Assembly (NCBI RefSeq): GCF_003473295.1
Contig: NZ_QRMP01000012.1
Span: 30,979 to 94,978 of the forward strand
Reading direction: 5' to 3'
From: Parabacteroides sp. AM08-6
GTDB lineage: Bacteria; Bacteroidota; Bacteroidia; Bacteroidales; Tannerellaceae
Length of the DNA: 64,000 bases
Of the stretch, positions 28,330-36,180 are shown in pieces. A program made the translations under genes and the position numbers. How positions within the stretch are numbered: the first letter of the stretch is position 1; the number at the start of each line of letters is the position of its first letter. The notes below the pieces were generated by a model. That model had not been told where the DNA came from. It saw nothing but the letters and a program-made list of their open reading frames with translations, and made no database searches.

Positions 28330-31300
28330 TTAATTAAAAGTTAAATTAATACCGAAATTAAATACTCTCTGGATAGGATATCCAAGGCCGTCACCAGCCA
28401 TTTCAGGATCCCATAACTTAAATCTGCTCCAACAGAGAAGATTTGTTCCGCTCACATAGAATCTCAAATTGCTGACATGATACTTTTGCAACAATTTTTC
28501 GGGAAGAGTATATCCTAATTCAACTTGTTTCAGACGCAAGAAAGAGCCGTCACGCATGAACCATGTACTAGTCTGTGTATTATTCTTATTTATAGAAGGA
28601 CTTAATCTCGGCCACAATGCATATAAATCTTGATTATCTTCCGACCAATGGCTATCGGCATAAGCCTTTAGCAACTGAGTTTGGTCTTGGAATGGTGAGG
28701 TATTCGCAGCATTTATCCAGAAAGATTCATTCCCCAGCCCTTGGAAAAACACAGATGCGTCAAATCCTTTATAACCGGCAGAAAGACCGAAGCCATAAAT
28801 AATTTCGGGAGATGTCGGATTACCGATAGGAACCATATCTGCTTCCGTAATCTTACCGTCGCCATTTACATCCGTATATTTAATATCACCACCGCCATAT
28901 TCGCTTCCAAAATCTTGTATCGGAGAGTTCGCCGCTTCTTCATCATCTAAGAATAAGCGTTCAGCAATATATCCCCAAGTTTGTTTCAGCGACTGGTTTA
29001 CATGCGAACGCCACCATTCTTTATATTCCGGTTCTTCGTAAATCTTATACTTACTTGTCGAATAAGTAAAATTAAAACGAGCAGAAGTCCAAAGATCCTT
29101 TGTCCATACTTGCTGATAATCAGACTGAATATCAATACCGTGTGCCGTTGCTTCACCGATATTGGCTTTTACCTGTGCTTGAAGGCCCATCGTTGTTGGA
29201 ATAGCCGAACGAGCCATTAAAATTTCTTTTCTATGTTCGGTAAAATACTCTGCGATAATATTCAATTTATTAAACAACCCCAGTTCCACAGCATAATTCT
29301 GTTTAGTGGACTTTTCCCAGGTTATATGGTCATTTGCATAACGGTTAATACGGATACCGGCACCGCCGACACTGGCATTCTCTCCGAAATAGGCACCTCT
29401 ATCCCCATCGTTCATATTCACATCCGACAAATAGAAGAAACGGTCTGTTGATTCACCAATCTGGTCGTTACCGACCAAACCATACGAATAACGCAACTTC
29501 AAATTACTGACAACCGGTTTGAAACGTTCAAAAAAATCTTCATTCGAAATCAACCAACCCAAACCGGCAGAAGGGAAGAACCCCCAACGGTGGTTTGCCG
29601 AAAAACGTTCGGAACCATTATAACCGAAATTAAACTCTGTAAAATATTTATTGTTGTAAGCATACGTAAAACGACCTGCTAAACCGACATTTCGAGAAGG
29701 CAACGACAATTGCAGAGAGCCTTGATTAGCAGCCAGATATTCACGGGTTGTAAAAACCATCAAACCACTTACCGCATGTTTTCCAAATTCACGATTATAA
29801 TTCAAATGAGATTCAGTATACAAGGTCGACGTAATCGTTTTGTCGCTCTCCGAATAACCTAAATATTCCGTACCGTCATCATTGATACGCTCCAAGTGAT
29901 ACTCTCCGGTATAACTATCATAATCAGACATAACATACCAGAACGGATTATAAGAACGGTTTACACTGTAATTCGACAAACGGGATATATTAACCATTGC
30001 CATAAAAGAAAGACCTTTCGTAATAAAGTCCAATTTCTGGTTTACATCCACAGCTGCCAACATTTGCGAACGGTTACTATTCTGATAGCCGCGAACCATT
30101 TCCGCATAAGGATTTCGATAACCGCCTGTACCATAATTACCGAACATGATATGTTTCGTGTATTTAAAATCCTCATCTGTCGGATAATAGGCTGGAAAAA
30201 GTACTGGATTGGAACGTACAATCATTTTATAAACCTCAGTACCACCTTGCAGAGGACCGGTATAATCATCAAAGTTCCCTGTCAGACGGATACCCAGTTC
30301 GGTCGTTTTCGTTACGTTTATATCGACATTGGCACGTAATGTATAGTTTTTAGAAACAACGTTATTATTGAAACTGTTACGTTTGTCAACTTTCAAAATA
30401 CCATTATCACGAGTAAAACTGGCCGCTACATAATATTGAGCAACTTTACCACCACCCGATACATTCAAATTACCACGATAACTATTAGCATGGTCTTTAA
30501 ACAACATCTTGTACCAGTCATTTGCCGGATAAATATATGGACTTGAACCGGGTTTCAATGTGTTTTCTATTTTATCCTGAGAATAAGGCAGCTCCCCTAA
30601 AGGATTACGCGTCAACACCGCTTCATTATGAGCTTTCATAAAAGTAATCGGATCTGCCATTTCCACATTATCAGTCGGTTGAGAAATAGAATTCTCCAAA
30701 CGGACAAACACTTTAGCCGGTCCCTCTACACCACGTTTTGTTGTTACGAAAATAACACCGTTTGCACCGCGAGCACCATAAAGAGCTGTTGCCGTAGCAT
30801 CTTTCATGATAGAGAAACTGGCAATATCATCAGGCTGCAAACGAGCCAAATCGGTCGATGTTAATTCGATATTATCAATAAGAATTAACGGATTTGTATT
30901 TGCACCGAAAGTCGTGATACCACGAACAAAGAAATCCGCATTATCTTTTCCGGGTTCTCCGGTACGTTGATAAGCTATAACCCCCGCCAAATTACCGGCA
31001 AGTGCGGTTGTCAGGTTACTTGAAGGAATCTTCAAGTCGGCAGGACTGACCGTTGTAATAGCAGCAACCACACTTTCTTTTTTCTGTTTTCCGAAAGCAA
31101 CGATTGTCACCTCGTCCAATTCATCAGCTTTGGGTTTCATTGTAACGACCAGCTCTTTTTTATCCTTTATCGTGACAATCTGGTCTTCCATGCCCAAATA
31201 AGAAACAGTCAATTTCTCTCCGATAGAAACACTAATTGTAAATGAACCATCAACATCCGTAGCGACACCTCTGGTTCCTCCTAAAATAATTATATTTGCT

Positions 31301-31569
31301 CCGGGAAGTGGTTCTCCCATGTCATCTAAGACCTTACCTTTCAATTCAAAAGCTGCTTGATTTTGTTGTAGCTTCATAGTACTTGCTCCAACTTTAACCT
31401 CCGAGCTTGTTTGATTCCCTTTTTCCTGCTTACTATTCATAATAACATTTGTACCGGTCACTGTTTTAGTTTCTGTAGAAGCAACAGACACAGTATAACT
31501 CGGGATACACAGAATAGTCAGGAGTACAGCTTTTTCAATTAATTTACTGTATGTAGATTTATTCATCAT
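28330..31569 (-). CDS. SusC/RagA-family TonB-linked outer-membrane transporter
   Basis: A 1079-residue glycan importer. After the signal comes an unusual linker of about 55 residues, then a carboxypeptidase-regulatory-like domain (about 75-150: FELKGKVLDDMGEPLPGANI). The plug follows (LDEVTIVAFGKQKKESVVAA, TTALAGNLAGVIAYQRTGEP, FVRGITTFGANTNPLILIDN), then a 22-strand barrel ending RVFNFGINLTFN. There is no STN domain, so control by an ECF sigma/anti-sigma pair is not expected. It is the first gene of the operon, and the only visible control is the invertible element 104 bp upstream. Confidence 0.95.
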   Translation of the reverse strand: MMNKSTYSKLIEKAVLLTILCIPSYTVSVASTETKTVTGTNVIMNSKQEKGNQTSSEVKVGASTMKLQQNQAAFELKGKVLDDMGEPLPGANIIILGGTRGVATDVDGSFTISVSIGEKLTVSYLGMEDQIVTIKDKKELVVTMKPKADELDEVTIVAFGKQKKESVVAAITTVSPADLKIPSSNLTTALAGNLAGVIAYQRTGEPGKDNADFFVRGITTFGANTNPLILIDNIELTSTDLARLQPDDIASFSIMKDATATALYGARGANGVIFVTTKRGVEGPAKVFVRLENSISQPTDNVEMADPITFMKAHNEAVLTRNPLGELPYSQDKIENTLKPGSSPYIYPANDWYKMLFKDHANSYRGNLNVSGGGKVAQYYVAASFTRDNGILKVDKRNSFNNNVVSKNYTLRANVDINVTKTTELGIRLTGNFDDYTGPLQGGTEVYKMIVRSNPVLFPAYYPTDEDFKYTKHIMFGNYGTGGYRNPYAEMVRGYQNSNRSQMLAAVDVNQKLDFITKGLSFMAMVNISRLSNYSVNRSYNPFWYVMSDYDSYTGEYHLERINDDGTEYLGYSESDKTITSTLYTESHLNYNREFGKHAVSGLMVFTTREYLAANQGSLQLSLPSRNVGLAGRFTYAYNNKYFTEFNFGYNGSERFSANHRWGFFPSAGLGWLISNEDFFERFKPVVSNLKLRYSYGLVGNDQIGESTDRFFYLSDVNMNDGDRGAYFGENASVGGAGIRINRYANDHITWEKSTKQNYAVELGLFNKLNIIAEYFTEHRKEILMARSAIPTTMGLQAQVKANIGEATAHGIDIQSDYQQVWTKDLWTSARFNFTYSTSKYKIYEEPEYKEWWRSHVNQSLKQTWGYIAERLFLDDEEAANSPIQDFGSEYGGGDIKYTDVNGDGKITEADMVPIGNPTSPEIIYGFGLSAGYKGFDASVFFQGLGNESFWINAANTSPFQDQTQLLKAYADSHWSEDNQDLYALWPRLSPSINKNNTQTSTWFMRDGSFLRLKQVELGYTLPEKLLQKYHVSNLRFYVSGTNLLCWSRFKLWDPEMAGDGLGYPIQRVFNFGINLTFN

Positions 31570-31673
31570 ATTGATATTAAGTTAAACAAAAAAAATGAGT
31601 TAATTCATTCAAAATCAGGAATTCACAGCGATACTTTATCCTCTCCCATAGGCATTCTATTTATATTATTTAA

Positions 31674-31947
31674 ATTAGTTCTTGTGGAACTATGTCGATA
31701 CCAGAGATACTTTTTATGTGTTAATATGTATATAATCAAATGATTACATAATTTCGAGTTCGCACAGATATTTGTTGAATGATTAAGATAAAGAGGTCGA
31801 CGTAGAAAATTTTTGAAGCTATATTTAGATTAGTGTCAGTTTTATTATATTAAAAATCATTTTTATAACTGTCATATTCTTTACATCTCATATATTTGCG
31901 ATATTTAACAACTTGAATCTAATCGACATAGTTCCACAAGAACTAAT
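31674..31947. promoter_or_regulatory. Candidate invertible promoter element (phase-variation switch) upstream of susC
   Basis: A perfect 26-bp inverted repeat: left arm 31674-31699 (begins ATTAGTTCTTGTGG), right arm 31922-31947, exact reverse complement. Both flanks of each arm stop matching at once. The enclosed 222 bp is AT-rich and non-coding. Each arm holds an inner dyad AGTTC-TTGTG-GAACT, the half-site/spacer/half-site form of a tyrosine-recombinase crossover. The only full -7 element inside (31891-31898) reads rightwards, away from susC, and no CAAAnnTA (minus-strand -7) lies between the susC start and the right arm. Inversion would put the promoter about 150 bp upstream of susC reading into it. 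No recombinase gene is nearby. Invertible promoters of this form are established for surface loci of Bacteroidales. Confidence 0.85.
31891..31898 (+). promoter_or_regulatory. -7 element inside the invertible segment (points away from susC)
   Basis: TATATTTG, a full match to TAnnTTTG, on the plus strand. The -33 position (about 31867-31870) reads AACT and is poor. A second full -7 match, TACTTTTG, lies just outside the right arm at 31949-31956 in the same direction. In the present orientation neither has a plus-strand gene downstream before the convergent MFS transporter gene. Confidence 0.55.
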
Positions 31948-32093
31948 ATACTTTTGGTATAAAAATTTCAAAAAAAAGGAAATAACACACAATATGAAAT
32001 TTTAAAACATCCTTCTTACTTCCGATGATTTCTACTTATTTTTCCGGTATACCCACAGACAACAACAGACATCAAGTACAAACACAAAAAAAA

Positions 32094-32124
32094 CAGCTAT
32101 AATAACAAATATTTATTATAGCTG
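32094..32124 (-). terminator. Intrinsic terminator of the fructan transport operon
   Basis: On the minus strand a perfect 12-bp stem CAGCTATAATAA/TTATTATAGCTG with a 7-base loop is followed by eight T residues and then GTGTTTG. It lies 40 bp past the MFS stop. Confidence 0.9.
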
Positions 32125-32163
32125 CTAGTAACTCATCATGCGCGTTTAACGCAAAACTATCTA

Positions 32164-33330
32164 TTAGCGTTGTCTTAACTTGGCTGACAAGATTAACAAA
32201 TACAACACTCCTACCGCCAATACAAGTAAAGCTCCCGCCTGTGAATGAACGGCATCCGAAGCAAAACCCATCAACAACGGAAAGATTGTTCCGCCGAACA
32301 GGCCCATTATCATCAGTCCGGACACTTCATTCTGCCGTTGCGGCATTGAAAGCAAGGCTTCCGAAAACAGAATGGAAAAAACATTCGAATTGCCAAAACC
32401 GATTAAAGCGATACAAACATAAAGCAATACTTTCGTATCGAATAACAGGAAGCCGGTCATTGAAGCTATCATGCAAACAATACTTATGATAAAGAACTTT
32501 TTAGCCGACCAATGCGCCAAAATGAATGAACCGGTCAAGCATCCGACCGTACGGACAATAAAATACAAACTTGTCGCAAACGCTGCCTGATGAAGATCCA
32601 TTCCCAACCGCTCCATCAAAATTTTCGGAGCAGTCGTATTTATACCCACATCAATACCTACATGGCACATGATACCTACAAACATCAGCAGAATAAAAGG
32701 ATTACCCAGCAAAGCAAAACATTCGCCATAAGTAGACGGTTTCCCTTCCGGCTTTTCTTCTTCTATATGTGTTGCCCCCAAGAAGAAAATAGCAATTATC
32801 GCGATTACCATATAAATAGGGAACAGTACCCGCCAGCCTAATCCCATCGAAGGAATTGCCTGGGTAGCCCCCCACATGGCAATATAAGGAGCCAGGAACG
32901 AAGCAATCGCTTTTACAAACTGGCCGAAAGTCAGGCTACTTGCCAACTTATCACCGGTAATGATATTCGACAACAACGGATTCAAAGAAGTCTGCATCAA
33001 CGCATTTCCAATCCCTAACAAAGAGAAAGAAACCAACATTAATATATAACCATCTCCAAAACAAGGAAGCAACAAAGAAGCGAATGTCACAATCAAACTC
33101 AGCATAACCGTTTTCTTACGCCCAATCTTATTCATCAACATTCCCGTAGGGACGGAGAAGATAAGGAACCAAAAGAAAACCAGCGACGGAAAGATATTCG
33201 CTTCCGAGTCCGTCAGGTTCAAATCCAGTTTTACATAATTAGAGGCAATGCCCACCAGGTCAACAAATCCCATGGTGAAGAACACCAACATAACCGGGAT
33301 TAACTTCAAATAGATACTTTTCTCTTTCAT
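32164..33330 (-). CDS. MFS sugar transporter, probably fructose (FHS/FucP-like)
   Basis: A 388-residue inner-membrane carrier with about 12 hydrophobic segments. MFS signatures: GMLMNKIGRKKTVMLSL between helices 2 and 3, and SLLGIGNALMQTSLNPLLSN in helix 4, a pattern seen in the fucose-hexose-proton symporter group. It starts 2 bp after the fructokinase stop. Together they would import and phosphorylate fructose released by the GH32 enzymes. The fructose specificity is inferred from neighbours only. Confidence 0.87.
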   Translation of the reverse strand: MKEKSIYLKLIPVMLVFFTMGFVDLVGIASNYVKLDLNLTDSEANIFPSLVFFWFLIFSVPTGMLMNKIGRKKTVMLSLIVTFASLLLPCFGDGYILMLVSFSLLGIGNALMQTSLNPLLSNIITGDKLASSLTFGQFVKAIASFLAPYIAMWGATQAIPSMGLGWRVLFPIYMVIAIIAIFFLGATHIEEEKPEGKPSTYGECFALLGNPFILLMFVGIMCHVGIDVGINTTAPKILMERLGMDLHQAAFATSLYFIVRTVGCLTGSFILAHWSAKKFFIISIVCMIASMTGFLLFDTKVLLYVCIALIGFGNSNVFSILFSEALLSMPQRQNEVSGLMIMGLFGGTIFPLLMGFASDAVHSQAGALLVLAVGVLYLLILSAKLRQR

Positions 33331-33332
33331 AA

Positions 33333-34202
33333 TCAGTCTTTATTAGAATAGGGAGGCCAAGCTCCTTCTTGCGTGCAAACAAATGCGGCTGTTTCAACAG
33401 CAATCCGGTGAGCTTCGCGCAAAGATTTACCCGCCAAAATGGAGTAAACAAACGCACCGGAAAACGAGTCACCCGCACCAACCGTATCGGCAACTTCAAC
33501 CTTCGGTGTGGGAATTTCCGACTTTTCCCCGGCAGTATAAATGGAACTATACCGGCTACCTGCCGTCAATATCATATAACGCAAGCCGTAACGTTCAATC
33601 AACTGGCGGCATGCCATATCTTCATCTTCGGACAAATCAAACATTTTGCGCACCAGCAATAGTTCTTCATCATTGATTTTAAAAACATTCGCCTTCTCAA
33701 GCAAACTATTTATCAGCTCTTTGGAATAATAGGACTGACGGATATTAATATCGAAGAAACGCAAAGCATCCTCCCGGGCATACGAAAGCAGCGTATGGAT
33801 AGTCGTACGAGACTCCGGAGAACGTTGCGCCAATGTGCCGAAGCAAATAGCATCAGCCTTTTTCACCAGATTAATAGCCTCCTGTGTCAAAGGAATATGG
33901 TCCCAGGCAACCCCTTCTATAATGGTATAAGTCGGGATACCTTCTTTCAACTCGACCATGACGCTACCGGTCGGGTATTCGACCGTTCCGAGCGAATGGC
34001 AAATGCCGTTCTTATCCAGCTCCTGCACGATTTCAGTGCCGAACACATCATTTCCGACGGCACTGACAGCATAGCCTTCAGCCCCTAATTGAGTCGCATG
34101 ATATACAAAATTAATAGGAGCACCACCAGCTCTTTTCCCTGTGGGCAATACATCCCAAAGAAGTTCACCGATCCCGACAACTACCGGTTTATTATCTTTC
34201 AT
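33333..34202 (-). CDS. PfkB-family fructokinase
   Basis: A 289-residue sugar kinase. N-terminal substrate motif GELLWDVLPTGKRAGGAPINF and C-terminal catalytic motif DTVGAGDSFSGAFVYSIL, with the base aspartate in GAGD. It would phosphorylate fructose imported by the neighbouring carrier. It is 71 bp downstream of the GH32 gene and almost touches the MFS gene, so all belong to one operon. Confidence 0.92.
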   Translation of the reverse strand: MKDNKPVVVGIGELLWDVLPTGKRAGGAPINFVYHATQLGAEGYAVSAVGNDVFGTEIVQELDKNGICHSLGTVEYPTGSVMVELKEGIPTYTIIEGVAWDHIPLTQEAINLVKKADAICFGTLAQRSPESRTTIHTLLSYAREDALRFFDINIRQSYYSKELINSLLEKANVFKINDEELLLVRKMFDLSEDEDMACRQLIERYGLRYMILTAGSRYSSIYTAGEKSEIPTPKVEVADTVGAGDSFSGAFVYSILAGKSLREAHRIAVETAAFVCTQEGAWPPYSNKD

Positions 34203-34273
34203 GATATCTAGATTTTATTATGAAACAAATATACGTTTTTATCAGTTTGAATGAAATTAAATCCATTCTTTTC

Positions 34274-36154
34274 TCACATTCCTAATGCATACAACTTACA
34301 AGCATTGATTTTAAGGGCTCCATCCTGACTGTAGAAACTCAGGCTATTGTACGGTTCATTCGGGAAAACCAGGTTCGTCATTGCCACCTTGCCTCCGTCC
34401 AGGAAGATTTCGACGGAACACTTATCCACAAATATACGTAATGTATGTTTATCTGTATCAGACAGCGGTCCCCAAGTAGCCAAAGCAAAGTCGTCGACAT
34501 AATTAATCGAATTCTTTACACGGTTATCATGCGCTTCCTTCTCGTGGGGGATACTATTCTTTCCGAAATCGACAATACCGCTATGAACCCGGTCCATCAC
34601 CAGTTTCTTTTCTTTCAGGTCGAGATAAATATCCACATACTCGCCTTTTCCGTTTTGCAGCTTAAAACCGGCACGGCCTGCATCGGCCGACAAATCAAGG
34701 TCTATTTCCATCGCCCCGTCATTATCGGCAAACAATGTATCAATCCTCAATTCCTTTCCCTTTTCCACGGAAAACGCAGGAACTTCCTTTGCTTCACGCC
34801 TGAGGGCTTCCAGTTCTTTTACGGGATTGACAGCCAGATAAATGTCTTTCCCTTCGGAATACATCGTCAACTCGCGTGGCAATGCGTTCGCACTTCTGAA
34901 TTGTTGTGTCGGAACAATATTGGCATATTGCCAATTGCTCATCCAAGGCATTGCGATGACGCGTTCGCCTGTGTTGGAGAAACAAACCGTTGCATAATGG
35001 TCTTTCCCCCAGTCCATCCATTTCACAACATCCGGCTGTGTATCACAAGTAAACTTCGTTCCGTCAAAGTCTCCGATAAAATATTGTGTAGCAGAGCCGC
35101 CAAACAAGCAACCGGGGTTGATATTGACAATCAAAGCCCATTTCTTATTATTTCCGTCACCATCAACCGGCAACTGGACCATATCCGGACATTCGAACTG
35201 GCTGGGCTGCACGCCGTATCCATTTCCAAAAGCACTCATATACGTCCAGTCCTTCAGGTTCGCCGACGAATAAAACCGCATTTCCTTGTCGGCCGAAACA
35301 ATCATCACCCATTTCTTTTCCGGTTCGAACCAGAACACTTTCGGGTCGCGGAAGTCTTTCAATCCGTCAAAAGGAGTCAGGACAGGATTCTTCTCATACT
35401 TCGTAAACGTACGTCCATTGTCCTTACTATAGGCCATACACTCTATCTGCCCGTATTTATCACTGGCGGAAGTATAAAAAGAAACAATATTTCCGACACC
35501 ATATCCAGCCGTATTATCCTTGTCCACAATCGAACTTCCGGAGAAGATATGCCCCATTGTATCACGGGCAATTGCTGCCGGAAGATGTTCCCAATGAACC
35601 AAATCGCGACTCACCGAATGTCCCCAGTGCATATTTCCCCAGACAGAACCATAAGGATTATACTGGAAATACAGATGATACTCGCCATCTTTGTAGACCA
35701 GCCCATTGGCATCGTTCATCCAGCCATAAAGGGGAGTATGATGGTAAATCGGACGGAATTTATCACGGTTGGAAGTATCGAACGTATCGGACAATTGGAT
35801 TTTTTGCCAGCAAACAGCCTCTTTCGGAGTCTTACGGATACGTACCACCGCTTCTTTCACACCTGCGGGAAGTTCAAACGGTACAAAATAGTCCACTTCC
35901 TTTTTTGCCAGACGAACATCCATATCCGTATCCCCCGGATTGCCGGTCAACAGGCAGACTTGTCCCTCCGAAGCATGTTCTTCCACCGGGAGCAACAAAT
36001 ATTTAGTCGGATTGGTAATATGGAGCAAAGTGAGCGTATCGCCCGATTGTTCCAGTTTAAACTCACTTTTCCCGGAAGGTTGGCAAGAAACCAAAGCTAA
36101 AATGCCCAATCCCATAACGAGACTCTTACTGATTTTTGACACAGTCGTTTTCAT
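34274..36154 (-). CDS. GH32 fructan hydrolase lipoprotein with DUF4980-type N-terminus
   Basis: A 626-residue enzyme with a lipoprotein signal (GILALVSCQPSG). An N-terminal beta domain (about 30-140, DUF4980-like) is followed by the five-bladed propeller and a C-terminal sandwich. The catalytic triad is visible: nucleophile in WMNDANG, transition-state Asp in FRDPKVFW, acid/base Glu in FECPDMVQL. It would cut levan, inulin or sucrose-like fructans at the surface or in the periplasm. It follows the TonB receptor gene by 26 bp. The reading frame on the opposite strand (551 codons) is an artefact of codon use. Confidence 0.94.
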   Translation of the reverse strand: MKTTVSKISKSLVMGLGILALVSCQPSGKSEFKLEQSGDTLTLLHITNPTKYLLLPVEEHASEGQVCLLTGNPGDTDMDVRLAKKEVDYFVPFELPAGVKEAVVRIRKTPKEAVCWQKIQLSDTFDTSNRDKFRPIYHHTPLYGWMNDANGLVYKDGEYHLYFQYNPYGSVWGNMHWGHSVSRDLVHWEHLPAAIARDTMGHIFSGSSIVDKDNTAGYGVGNIVSFYTSASDKYGQIECMAYSKDNGRTFTKYEKNPVLTPFDGLKDFRDPKVFWFEPEKKWVMIVSADKEMRFYSSANLKDWTYMSAFGNGYGVQPSQFECPDMVQLPVDGDGNNKKWALIVNINPGCLFGGSATQYFIGDFDGTKFTCDTQPDVVKWMDWGKDHYATVCFSNTGERVIAMPWMSNWQYANIVPTQQFRSANALPRELTMYSEGKDIYLAVNPVKELEALRREAKEVPAFSVEKGKELRIDTLFADNDGAMEIDLDLSADAGRAGFKLQNGKGEYVDIYLDLKEKKLVMDRVHSGIVDFGKNSIPHEKEAHDNRVKNSINYVDDFALATWGPLSDTDKHTLRIFVDKCSVEIFLDGGKVAMTNLVFPNEPYNSLSFYSQDGALKINACKLYALGM

Positions 36155-36180
36155 CTTATTGAATAGTATTTATTTGTTCG

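Noticed and set aside
34445..36100. A 551-codon open frame on the plus strand, opposite the GH32 gene
   Set aside because: It lies fully antisense to a well-supported GH32 gene and encodes a His/Arg/Ile-rich protein with no domain features. Long antisense frames of this kind recur opposite other genes here and reflect codon use.
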